Part shown: piece after piece, positions 36,876-45,868 of the stretch | Position numbering within the stretch: the first letter of the stretch is position 1 | How the letters are laid out: every line of letters starts with the position of its first letter | Position numbers and translations under genes: made by a program | From: an uncultured SAR116 cluster alpha proteobacterium | GTDB taxonomy: Bacteria > Pseudomonadota > Alphaproteobacteria > Puniceispirillales > Puniceispirillaceae | Direction: 5' to 3' | Assembly (NCBI GenBank): GCA_902573725.1 | Contig: CACGLE010000005.1 | Span: forward strand, 1 to 60,923 | DNA: 60,923 bases | Notes under the pieces: generated by a model | Databases searched by the model: none | Told to the model about the DNA's origin: nothing | The model's input: only the letters and a program-made list of their open reading frames with translations

Positions 36876-38124
36876 TTAACCAAGGGTTGGCATTTTAAAT
36901 TCTGGGTTTAGGCGAGGTCCTGTCGGCCATCGTGTGGTTGTTGTTTTTTATTCTCGTATAAAAACGAACTCCTTCCATTCCATGCATAGCGTGATCACCA
37001 AAAATTGATGACTTCCATCCACCAAAACTATGGAAAGCCATTGGAACTGGGATTGGAACATTCACTCCTACCATGCCAACCTCAACATCTTGCATGAAAT
37101 TCCTTGCTATATCCCCATCACGAGTGAATATTGCTGTACCGTTTGCATATTCATGACCATGAATTAGGTCCAATGCTTCTTGATAGGAGTTCTTCCGAAC
37201 AACAGATAAAACCGGGCCAAAAATTTCTTCCCGATAACAGCTCATGTTTTCTTTTACATTATCTAGTAAAGTTCCACCAATGAAAAAACCATTTTCATAT
37301 CCTTGTTTATCTTGTTTAAAATTTCTTCCATCCACAACTACATCTGCACCCTCACTCTCTCCTGCATCGATATAACCAGCAACTTTCTGTAAATGCTGAG
37401 CTGTAACTAATGGACCCATTTCTGAGGATGTATCCGTTGCTGGCCCAATTTTAAGCTCTTTAATTTTTGGCACTAATCTTTGCACAAGTGCGTCAGCCAC
37501 CGCTTCAGTTACTGGCACAGCAACAGAAACTGCCATACATCGCTCACCCGCAGAACCATACGCAGCACCCATTAAAGCATTTGTTGCCATTTCTAAATCT
37601 GCATCAGGCATAATAACCATATGGTTTTTAGCTCCTCCTAATGCTTGAACTCGTTTTCCCTTTGCTGTGCCCGTCGTATAGATATAATTTGCTATGGGTG
37701 TAGACCCTACAAAACTTATTGCCTTAATATCTTGATGACTAATGAGCCTATCAACGGCTATTTTATCTCCTTGTATCACATTGAAGACACCATCTGGAAG
37801 TCCTGCCTCTTTAAGCCATTCTGCAATAAGTATTGAAGCAGAGGGGTCACGCTCCGATGGTTTGAGGACAAAACAATTTCCAGTGACAATAGCAACAGGA
37901 AACATCCACATTGGGACCATGGCTGGAAAATTGAATGGTGTGATACCAACGCAAACACCTAAAGATTGTCGTATCATATGACTATCAACATCACTACCAA
38001 CATTTTCAGAAAACTCACCTTTCATTAAAGTTGGTGCCGCAGTTGCGGGGTTAAAAACATCCTGACGCCTACTAGAATTACCGTTTACTATTTGGCCGTT
38101 AATGAAATGAGCAATCTCTGACAT
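36876..38124 (-). pseudogene. mmsA: Methylmalonate-semialdehyde dehydrogenase with deletion and frameshift
   Basis: The protein matches CoA-acylating methylmalonate-semialdehyde dehydrogenase: ITPFNFPAMVPMWMFP, KPSERDPS, FVGSTPIA, the catalytic cysteine in GERCMAVS and EEIFGPVL. The family is about 500 residues, but the frame has only 409. Residue 29 (DVFNPATA) jumps straight to the segment LMKGEFSENVG that normally lies about 85-90 residues later, so part of the cofactor-binding domain is missing in frame. Near the end, a T6 run (36944-36949, A6 on the coding strand) shifts the frame. Skipping one base restores the usual tail TTTTRWPTG and an end at 36878-36876. It is likely non-functional if the sequence is correct. 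Confidence 0.8.
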
Positions 38125-38306
38125 AATTATTATAGAACCCTTCTATCCGAAACATAGTTATTTTAATTCTTATGCATTACTCCGATACAAATTTAAAGTA
38201 ATTTTCCTCTTCATCGTCCACTATTTGATTGTGTTTAATTCTGTGTAAAAGTATTAAATAGAGATAAGTTAGAAAAATTATTTTTTAAACTTTAGGGTAC
38301 TTTAAA

Positions 38307-39141
38307 GTGGAACTTACAGAAAATAAGCTCATTTTTTGGGGCACCCGTGGAGGGCTGCCGTCTGGCGAAATCACATCCGCTAAATACGGACTTGCAACCT
38401 CATGTGTCGAATTGTCATTCTCAGACCGACACATTATTATAGACGCAGGGAGTGGCATTTCTCTGTTTGGAAAGCAAATTGACCTTAATGATACAAAACC
38501 CATAGATATTTTAATTGGACATTATCATTATGACCATTTAATTGGTTTGCCATTTTTTCTACCCTTATTTAGTGGAAATCATACTGTTCGAATATTTCTT
38601 CCAGAACTTGAAGGAAAAAAATGGTATTGAAGCCATCGATAAACTTATATCGCCCCCTCTTTTTCCTATAACAAGAGACATGTTTTCTAATAATGTAAGC
38701 TTTCATAGCTTTGTGCCAGGTGAAACACTTACATTAGGCTTACATTATACCATAGAGACTTCGCTATTTCCCCATCCCGGACAAAATTGTGGATATCGAT
38801 TGAACAGACGAGACAGAAATATTCTATGTTACATATCTGATATTGAAAACAATTCAGATTCTACTTTAGATGATGTCATAAAATTTACAAAAAACTGTGA
38901 CCATCTCATAATAGATAGCTCTTACACAAAAGAGGAGAGTAAATCTAGAAAGGGATGGGGACATCTAAATCTTGAAGATATCGAAAAAATTGCTTCCCGT
39001 TTGCCTAGTGTGCAAATATATTTGTACCACCACGATATATTTAAAACTGACCTCCAAATAGAAATGGACTCACGCAAACTGTCAGATAAATATAATAACG
39101 TTAAACTCGCAAAACAACTTGATGTGATAGAGTTATCTTAA
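38307..39141 (+). pseudogene. MBL-fold metallohydrolase split by an A7 frameshift
   Basis: Two overlapping frames together encode one metallo-beta-lactamase-fold protein of about 277 residues. The first (GTG 38307 to 38630) has GTRGGLPSGE, the DAGSG motif and the metal box HYHYDH. The second (entered near 38615-38621) supplies PHPGQNCGYRL, ISDIE, IDSSYTKEE, GWGHLN and a final HHD. The join is an A7 run; dropping one A gives a smooth ELEGKNGIEAI junction. The family (COG1235-like) includes phosphodiesterases. Its 3' end overlaps that of a cyclic-nucleotide-binding gene on the other strand. A sequencing slip, a true mutation or transcriptional slippage are all possible. Confidence 0.75.
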
Positions 39142-39465
39142 AAATTGAAAAAGAGATGTAACACCAAGCTGAAAAAGCTGGTCAGAGGAATCAAATTTTC
39201 CGCGGATAAAACTTTTTGGAATATGTGTTAACGTAACCGCAACCAGTGCTTGTGCACTTGCAGAACGCGGGAGGTCAGAGAACAATGCCATCTCACCAAA
39301 CACCTCGTTGTCTGACAATGTAGCAAGCGTTACTTCGGTACCATTGATCTCTTTTACGATTTGAACCATGCCTGATTTTATTAAATAGAGACTTTCTCCG
39401 GGATCACCCTCTTTAAAAATCCATTCAGCACGCTCGAGAACTAAAGTCGATGGTTTATCACTCAT
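39133..39465 (-). CDS. Stand-alone cyclic-nucleotide-binding domain protein
   Basis: The 110 residues consist almost entirely of one cNMP-binding beta-roll. They show IFKEGDPGESLYLIKSGMV near residue 14 and an intact phosphate-binding cassette FGEMALFSDLPRSASAQA near 50 with its conserved Glu and Arg. There is no DNA-binding or enzymatic domain. The start overlaps the stop of the upstream gene (ATGA), so the two are translated together. It may sense cAMP or cGMP and work through its partner; the target is unknown. Confidence 0.8.
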   Translation of the reverse strand: MSDKPSTLVLERAEWIFKEGDPGESLYLIKSGMVQIVKEINGTEVTLATLSDNEVFGEMALFSDLPRSASAQALVAVTLTHIPKSFIRGKFDSSDQLFQLGVTSLFQFLR

Positions 39466-39863
39466 TTAGCGCCTCTAAATCCTAAATTTTCCTTTGCTTT
39501 TTCAATTCTCTGAAGAGTATAATCCGTAACTGCTGTTAGAAATCTATCCTCTGCCTTAAATCGACTGGTAAATATATTTGCTTCAAAAATATATATTTTA
39601 CATTTTTGAGCTGCCACCGCCCAACATCCCAATGGGACTTTAAGAATTAAATTGGGAGCGTTGAGGATAACCGGCCCTGTTAATACACAAGCAGCATTTT
39701 TTTTTGATGCTTTCGAAATTAATGCTTCTTTATCAATCAGGTAAACTACGCCGTGCTCTAAGAAATAACCATTATCATCATCATGATCAGGTTTATAAAT
39801 AACTTCTCCTTCCTCCACTTGCCTTTGAAATTGCATAATATGTTGATAATCTATTTTTGACAC
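39462..39863 (-). CDS. Degenerate cNMP-binding-like beta-roll protein
   Basis: This 133-residue protein is encoded just upstream of, and overlapping, the cyclic-nucleotide-binding gene. The pattern EEGEVIYKPDHDDDNGYFLEHGVVYLID resembles the front half of a cNMP-binding beta-roll. The second half (LTGPVILNAPNLI, CWAVAAQKCKIYIFE) keeps the strand order but lacks the phosphate-binding cassette, followed by a C-terminal helix. It may be a non-binding partner that pairs with the downstream protein. The family assignment is tentative. Confidence 0.55.
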   Translation of the reverse strand: MSKIDYQHIMQFQRQVEEGEVIYKPDHDDDNGYFLEHGVVYLIDKEALISKASKKNAACVLTGPVILNAPNLILKVPLGCWAVAAQKCKIYIFEANIFTSRFKAEDRFLTAVTDYTLQRIEKAKENLGFRGAK

Positions 39864-40070
39864 GGTTATCTCCTAAGTATTTACAACTGTATCAGAAATA
39901 TTTAATAAAAAAAGTGGGTGTTTGATTAAAATCTCACTTCTTTTGGAAATGCAACTTAAATAGAAGAAACAAAAAACGATAATCGTTAATTCATCATTGA
40001 GGATAATAGTTAGATCATCTACCTCAATAGTAAGGGAACCTTTCTAAATGGTAAATATAACAGGTAAAAG

Positions 40071-40412
40071 ATGTTAAAAAGTTACCTATTATTGACATTA
40101 GCCATAATTTTTGAGGTGGTTGGAACATTACTTTTGCCATTATCAAACAATTTTACAAAATTAATTCCTACTATTGGATTGACTATTTTTTACATCAGTT
40201 CTTTTTATTTCCTGACATTTGCTTTAAAGCTAATCCCTATTTCAATTGTTTACGCTACCTGGAGCGGAATGGGCATTTTTCTCATAACAACGTTCGGTTA
40301 CTTCATTTATCATCAAACTGTAAAATGGCAAGTTGTGATTGGCTTGCTACTCATAATAGCCGGTGTAGTTTTAGTCAATTTTTACAGCATTTCTAATTAT
40401 AAAAATTCTTAG
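40071..40412 (+). CDS. SMR-family small multidrug efflux protein
   Basis: This 113-residue protein has four membrane spans, the standard EmrE/QacE plan. The essential membrane-embedded glutamate is at about residue 14 (AIIFEVVGT), and YATWSGMGIF near residue 63 is the conserved family loop-helix. It probably exchanges protons for cationic or guanidinium-type compounds as a dimer. No second SMR gene is adjacent, so it should be a homodimer. Confidence 0.88.
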   Translation: MLKSYLLLTLAIIFEVVGTLLLPLSNNFTKLIPTIGLTIFYISSFYFLTFALKLIPISIVYATWSGMGIFLITTFGYFIYHQTVKWQVVIGLLLIIAGVVLVNFYSISNYKNS

Positions 40413-40573
40413 CAAAGGCCAGTCAATGAATCATCTTTTAGCACCCTATGATTATTTTTAAACTCAAATAATTTTCTTTTTGCAGCAGAACAACTAAAAA
40501 GTTGATGTTTTCTTGTTGTTTGAGTACCTTTTAAGTTAAAGATTTAATTTTAGGTTAAAATTGATGGTGCGAG

Positions 40574-41254
40574 ATGGACTACGAATTCGAATTAGAAAAA
40601 TTCAATTTTAAATCAAAAATTGAGCTATCTAGCTTTAGTGATGCCTGTGAGTCTAGACTGAGAGACCGTTTTTATAGTCTGTTCTTTGATTTAAGAACAA
40701 CGGGTTCAAGTGAAGAAAACTTAAATGTTCTTCAATCTGCAAAGATTATGATTGAAAATAAGCCAAGACGAGCATTAGATTTAGTTTCGATTTCAGTAGA
40801 ACCTGAACAGATAATTATCTCCTCGACTAATGGAAAGGCGTTAGAAGGGGTTAAAGATTATATGAAGACTGAAAAGGGTTTTAAAAAAATCCTTGAAGAT
40901 CCTAAATTAGGCAGGATTATTGTAAAATTACCGAAACTTACCTTCGAAAACAAAATGGAACTCTCTGACAGTATTGACGGTAAATATGGGACTTTCCAAA
41001 AGAATATAACTGGTGTTAAAGCTCAAACAGGAACTCAGATAAGAGCAGGCCTAACCAATGAATTTATAGATGGAAGAGAGGCAACAAAAGCTGGCAAAGA
41101 AATAGATTTAATTTTAACACACTATAAAAAATGGGGGCGAACGTTTGCACTTTGCAAACAAAAACTAATACTTGGTAGAGATTTCAAAGCAACAAAAGAT
41201 GAAGACATCTCACTGGAAAAAAATATCAAAAATGTAATATACTTGTTTCAATAA
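40574..41254 (+). CDS. Divergent ribosome-recycling-factor-like protein
   Basis: I do not recognise this 226-residue protein with certainty, but residues about 20-125 follow the pattern of ribosome recycling factor. There is an opening helix with LFFDLRTTGSS where RRF has its RTGRAS region, then LDLVSISVEPEQIIISSTNGKAL matching the domain II strands, a KKILEDPKLGRIIVKLP strand pair, and LTFENKMEL where RRF has its LTEERRKEL helix. The C-terminal 100 residues are helical and basic. It stands alone, not next to tsf, pyrH or frr-type neighbours, so it is not the housekeeping RRF. It could be a paralogue with a special ribosomal role. Confidence 0.4.
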   Translation: MDYEFELEKFNFKSKIELSSFSDACESRLRDRFYSLFFDLRTTGSSEENLNVLQSAKIMIENKPRRALDLVSISVEPEQIIISSTNGKALEGVKDYMKTEKGFKKILEDPKLGRIIVKLPKLTFENKMELSDSIDGKYGTFQKNITGVKAQTGTQIRAGLTNEFIDGREATKAGKEIDLILTHYKKWGRTFALCKQKLILGRDFKATKDEDISLEKNIKNVIYLFQ

Positions 41255-41398
41255 TAAAAGTTAAATAATTTTTACACTATTTATATTTTGTCTTCTCTCG
41301 AGAATTTATTTTTAAAAAGAAGCTTAATTTAAACACCAAATTTATTTTTAATCCTTCTTCCTAAACTTCTTTTAAATTATATTTCGACATACAATAAT

Positions 41399-42628
41399 AT
41401 GAACGGTCCTTCAAAAGTAAATGATATTTTTTTTTCTTGGTTTATTGTGTGTTGTGGCATTGTCGGAGCTATAAATCTTGCGAAACTAGCTCCTTCCATG
41501 GGCAGGTTAATAGATCACTTTAATATTTCCTTGTCTCTATCTGGCTTCTTGGGAGCAATTTTTTCTATATTAATGATTTTCACCGGCCTCTTGAGTGGAA
41601 TTATCATATCTAAATATGGCCCACGTTTAGCTATGACTGCAGGTTTATTTATAAGTTTCTTAGGAAGCATTCTACCTTTATTAAATCCTACTTTAACTAA
41701 CATAATGATAGGACGTGCATGTGAAGGCTATGGATTTTTATTAATAAACTTATCTGCCCCTGCCTTATTGACTCTGCATACAAAAATTCAGAATCGGGGC
41801 AGAGTCATGGGCATTTGGGGTAGCTTCATGCCTGCTGGAAACGCGCTAATTTTATTAATTGCTCCAATCGTTTATATAATTTCAGATTTTTGGCTTCTGT
41901 GGGAAATTTCAGCGTTTTTCACTATCATTATATTCTTTCTTGCATATTTTATAATTCCCATGGACCCAGATCAGTTTAAAGACAGTTTTCCTGAAAAGCT
42001 TAAGTTGATAATTTTCCAAATAATTAAGAAAAAAAACGTTGTGATTATAGGATTAACATTTGCCTGTCATTCTTTAATTTTTCTGGGCAACATGCAATTT
42101 TTACCTTATTTTTTTGAGAGAATAAATGGATATTCCGCAACCTTCTCATATCTTGCCACAGCGTCATATTGTTTAATAAGTTTTTTAGGACATCTTTTTT
42201 GTGGTTTCCTTTTAAATAGGGGGTATAAGCCCCAGAAACTCTTCATAATTGCCTTCACTATTGCTGGTTTTTTTGTAGCTTTCTTTTTTGGCACTTTTGA
42301 TAACTTTTTTCCTTTTTACATGAACCCATTAATTAAACTTTTCTCAATTCTTATGGTTTCATTTTTTATGGGTCTTACTCCTCCAACAATATTTTATTTA
42401 ATATCTTACGTTAATCCACCATCTAGAATGACACCTATCAATTATGGATATATGGTCCAAATACAGGCTTTAGGAATCTTTGCTGGTTCCTTCCTTTTTG
42501 GATTACTCGTAGATTTGACGGGAAATTGGGTTGTGATAGGCTATCTATGTATTTTAATTTCAATTTGTGGAATTTTTGGGGGAGTCCTAAGTTCGCATTC
42601 AGTAATTATTAATTCAAAAGAAACATAA
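41399..42628 (+). CDS. Major facilitator superfamily transporter
   Basis: This 409-residue protein has twelve hydrophobic spans in two six-helix halves. The conserved cytoplasmic loop after helix 2 reads IISKYGPRLAM, and a second-half counterpart FLLNRGYKPQKL is present. It is the general plan of a proton-linked transporter. The substrate cannot be deduced, and no enzyme of an obvious pathway lies beside it. Confidence 0.85.
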   Translation: MNGPSKVNDIFFSWFIVCCGIVGAINLAKLAPSMGRLIDHFNISLSLSGFLGAIFSILMIFTGLLSGIIISKYGPRLAMTAGLFISFLGSILPLLNPTLTNIMIGRACEGYGFLLINLSAPALLTLHTKIQNRGRVMGIWGSFMPAGNALILLIAPIVYIISDFWLLWEISAFFTIIIFFLAYFIIPMDPDQFKDSFPEKLKLIIFQIIKKKNVVIIGLTFACHSLIFLGNMQFLPYFFERINGYSATFSYLATASYCLISFLGHLFCGFLLNRGYKPQKLFIIAFTIAGFFVAFFFGTFDNFFPFYMNPLIKLFSILMVSFFMGLTPPTIFYLISYVNPPSRMTPINYGYMVQIQALGIFAGSFLFGLLVDLTGNWVVIGYLCILISICGIFGGVLSSHSVIINSKET

Positions 42629-42668
42629 ATAACAAAAAAGTAAAAGGTAAATTAACAGAGGGAAACTA

Positions 42669-43052
42669 ATGTTCGATGAAATAGATGTGAATGGTATTTG
42701 TCATTGTGGTAAAATTGAAATAAATGCAAGAGTTAAAAAAAATGAAATACGTGCTTGCCACTGCACTGATTGCCAAAAGTTTAGTGGGGCCCCTTTAAGA
42801 GCCATTGCAATTGCACCTGCCGACAAAATCAAAGTTAGAGGAATTCCCAAGGAATATATGAAAGTTGCTGACAGTGGCAACAAACGAATACAAGCCTTTT
42901 GCCCCGACTGTGGTACTCAGCTTTTTGCAACTGATATAAAGAGAAAAACGTTTAACCTAAGAACTGGCTTTCTAAAACAAAAAAATAAGTTAGAACCCAA
43001 AACGCATGTTTTCACCCAATCAGCTATGCCATGGATTTTCAAAATAAAATAA
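42669..43052 (+). CDS. GFA-family (CENP-V type) zinc protein
   Basis: This 127-residue protein has the GFA fold signatures. Zinc ligands lie in ICHCGKIE near residue 10 and ACHCTDCQKFSGAP near 30, with a second site in FCPDCGTQLFA near 78. These proteins are annotated as glutathione-dependent formaldehyde-activating enzyme-like, but most members have unknown substrates. It is 40 bp after the MFS gene and 25 bp before the ABC flippase gene, so it may be cotranscribed with either. Confidence 0.85.
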   Translation: MFDEIDVNGICHCGKIEINARVKKNEIRACHCTDCQKFSGAPLRAIAIAPADKIKVRGIPKEYMKVADSGNKRIQAFCPDCGTQLFATDIKRKTFNLRTGFLKQKNKLEPKTHVFTQSAMPWIFKIK

Positions 43053-43077
43053 ACCTATTAGAAGAAAACTTTGATTA

Positions 43078-44811
43078 ATGAACACATATTTTCAAAATTC
43101 CCTTTATTTACTTGGTGAAACTCGCCAGAAGCTACCACGAATCTTCTTTCTATTTATTCTTATTTCAATACTCGATTTGATTGGCATTGGCATTATTGGA
43201 CCATTCCTAGGAGTAGTGTTTGGCGGAGCTGAAAACCTACCAAAACAAGTTGGCTCTATCCTATCAATAAATGAATATAGCCATACCGAACTCGTAGTAA
43301 TATTAGCTAGTTTACTAATATTAATTTATGTCATTAAGAGCTTTTTTGGTGCTTTAATCATGAAAACCGTTATTAAATTTAGCCAAGAACAGCAAGTGCA
43401 ATTGCGCAGTAAACTTATCACATCTTACCAAAATATGATATATAGCAAGATTATCCAGCGCAATAGCTCCAATTATGTAAACGCCATTCAGCTAATGGTA
43501 CCTAATTATGCGAATTTAGTAATGTTCTGTCTTCAAGCTGCGGGCGACAGCGTCGTTGCGATTATAATTATTATATTTCTAGCCTGGACAAATCCTTATG
43601 CGTTGGTATTTTTAATGGGCATTGCTGGAATTTCCCTGGTAGGATTTGACCTTTTGGTCCAAAAGCGAATGACAAGAATTGGCCAAAACGCAAATTTATC
43701 AGCCGCAGCCATAGTCAAGCACACCAATGAGAGTATTAGGGGGTTTAAAGAAATCCGTGTACTTAAACAAGAGGGTTATTTCAAAGATAACTTGATAAAA
43801 GATGCAAAAGTTTTTGCTTTTACTCAAACCACTATAAATTTTTTTTCAATGCTACCAAAGTATATATTCGAAATGATTATCATAATTTTTGTGGTCGGGG
43901 TCTCTATTTCAGCTACCTATGTGACGGAAGATCCAGCAACCTTAATTCCAACACTAGGCGTATTCGGAATGGCCTCGATCCGGATTATGCCGTTGGCAAG
44001 GAACTTTTCATTTACCCTAAATCGTATTCGTTACACTAAAGACAGTGTAGAAAAATTAGCTAGAGATTTAAGAGACACAGAAATTGAAATCATAAACTCA
44101 AACACCGTGAGATCGCCAGCGCCTAAGTTTGATAATGTCGATAATATTTTCCTCAAAAATATTTCTTACACCTATCCAAATAATGTCTCTCCTGCGCTTA
44201 ACAAAATCTCGATTAAGATTAATGAAGGTGAGCATATAGGTATTGTTGGTAATTCTGGGGCTGGTAAAACAACATTAGTAGATACTTTATTAGGGTTATT
44301 GCCACCTTCAGCCGGTAAAATCATCATTAATAATCATGATATTACAAATCATCCTGAAGCCTTATGGGAACATGTTGCTTATCTGCCACAAGAAATTTTT
44401 ATTATAGATGGAACAGTTCGCCAAAACATTGCACTAGGTGTTCCTGAAATTGATATTAATGATGTTAAGATCAACTTAGCTATAGAAAAAGCTCAGATGG
44501 AGATGGTTGTTTCCAGTCTTCCCGAAGGTATACAGACTAACCTTGGGGAAAATGGTGTGCGTCTTTCTGGTGGCCAGAGGCAACGTATCGCGCTTGCCCG
44601 GGCCTTTTATTTTGATCGACGAATTTTGATATTAGATGAAGCAACAAGTTCATTAGATAATAATACTGAAGCGCAGATTATTGATTATCTGAAAAGCTTG
44701 AAAAATAAAATTACAGTTATCTCCATAACTCACCGCGCAAAATCTTTAGAACATTGTGATCGTGTGCTTAATATCGAACATGGTGAACTTCAACCAACGA
44801 AATCCTTGTAA
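43078..44811 (+). CDS. ABC exporter/flippase, fused membrane and ATPase domains
   Basis: This 577-residue half-transporter has about six membrane spans in the first 320 residues, then an ATPase domain with Walker A GNSGAGKTT near residue 396, signature RLSGGQRQRIALARAF near 497 and Walker B ILILDEATSSLD near 520. The plan is that of MsbA or PglK, which flip lipid-linked glycans or lipids. It is the first gene of the run that leads into the nonulosonic acid genes, so it may flip a glycolipid carrying that sugar. Confidence 0.85.
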   Translation: MNTYFQNSLYLLGETRQKLPRIFFLFILISILDLIGIGIIGPFLGVVFGGAENLPKQVGSILSINEYSHTELVVILASLLILIYVIKSFFGALIMKTVIKFSQEQQVQLRSKLITSYQNMIYSKIIQRNSSNYVNAIQLMVPNYANLVMFCLQAAGDSVVAIIIIIFLAWTNPYALVFLMGIAGISLVGFDLLVQKRMTRIGQNANLSAAAIVKHTNESIRGFKEIRVLKQEGYFKDNLIKDAKVFAFTQTTINFFSMLPKYIFEMIIIIFVVGVSISATYVTEDPATLIPTLGVFGMASIRIMPLARNFSFTLNRIRYTKDSVEKLARDLRDTEIEIINSNTVRSPAPKFDNVDNIFLKNISYTYPNNVSPALNKISIKINEGEHIGIVGNSGAGKTTLVDTLLGLLPPSAGKIIINNHDITNHPEALWEHVAYLPQEIFIIDGTVRQNIALGVPEIDINDVKINLAIEKAQMEMVVSSLPEGIQTNLGENGVRLSGGQRQRIALARAFYFDRRILILDEATSSLDNNTEAQIIDYLKSLKNKITVISITHRAKSLEHCDRVLNIEHGELQPTKSL

Positions 44812-44866
44812 AGCAATGATACTTAAAGTTAAAAACTATTTTTTCAAATTAGAGAGATAAAATAAT

Positions 44867-45865
44867 ATGCTTACTAAAAAATCTATTCTCATTACTGGTG
44901 GCACAGGATCATTTGGTAACACATTTGTGCCGATGACACTAAAAAAATATAAACCTAAAGAAATCATAATCTATTCTCGTGATGAAATGAAACAATGGGA
45001 AATGGCGATGAAATACGCAGATAATCCACAGGTTCGTTTCATAATTGGTGATGTTCGGGACAAGGACCAACTAGTTCAGGCGTTGAAAGGCGTTGACCAT
45101 GTTGTGCATGCTGCAGCAACCAAAATTGTTCCAACAGCCGAATACAATCCATCTGAATGCATTAAAACTAACATTAATGGCGCTATGAATGTTATTGATG
45201 CCTGCAACGAAGTAGGTGTCAAGACTGCAGTAGCATTATCAACAGACAAGGCATCAAACCCCATTAATCTTTATGGTGCGACAAAGCTCGCATCTGATAA
45301 ACTCTTCTCGGCAAGTAACCCCGTTAACGATAATCAAGGAACACGGTTTTCAGTCGTACGGTATGGAAACGTAATGGGATCACGTGGATCAGTAATCCCC
45401 TTTTTCATTAGCCAAAAAGATAAAGGTGAGTTACCAATCACGGATGTCGAAATGACTCGTTTTATGATTTCATTAGAGGATGGCGTAAACCTAGTGTGGC
45501 ATGCATTTGACGATATGTATGGTGGTGAAATTTACGTAAAAAAAATTCCATCAATGCGAGTTGTAGATATCGCTAAAGCTGTAGCTCCAAATGCATCCCA
45601 AAAAATTATAGGCATTCGCCCCGGTGAGAAATTGCACGAACAAATGATTGGTATCGAAGATGCCGCCCACACATTTGAATATGATGAATACTTCAAAATA
45701 TTGCCTGCCATTAACAAATGGTCTGAAGACCCAGCAAGAATTGGTAGTGGCAAAAAAGTTCCCAACCAGTTTTCTTACTCCTCTAATAATAACACCGAAT
45801 GGATGGAGCAGTCCGAGCTGGCTGCATGGATTAATGATAATAAAAATAAAATAGGGAAAATTTAG
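44867..45865 (+). CDS. pseB: UDP-GlcNAc 4,6-dehydratase (inverting), PseB
   Basis: This 332-residue extended SDR enzyme has an N-terminal nucleotide motif ITGGTGSFGNTF, the PseB-typical IYSRDEMKQWEM near residue 37, GDVRDKDQL and HAAATKIVPTAEYNP near 84. LSTDKASNPINLYGATKLASDKL near 126 contains the catalytic Tyr and Lys. It carries out the first step of pseudaminic acid synthesis, dehydration of UDP-GlcNAc with inversion at C5. The next gene, 3 bp on, encodes the following step. Confidence 0.92.
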   Translation: MLTKKSILITGGTGSFGNTFVPMTLKKYKPKEIIIYSRDEMKQWEMAMKYADNPQVRFIIGDVRDKDQLVQALKGVDHVVHAAATKIVPTAEYNPSECIKTNINGAMNVIDACNEVGVKTAVALSTDKASNPINLYGATKLASDKLFSASNPVNDNQGTRFSVVRYGNVMGSRGSVIPFFISQKDKGELPITDVEMTRFMISLEDGVNLVWHAFDDMYGGEIYVKKIPSMRVVDIAKAVAPNASQKIIGIRPGEKLHEQMIGIEDAAHTFEYDEYFKILPAINKWSEDPARIGSGKKVPNQFSYSSNNNTEWMEQSELAAWINDNKNKIGKI

Positions 45866-45868
45866 CCT

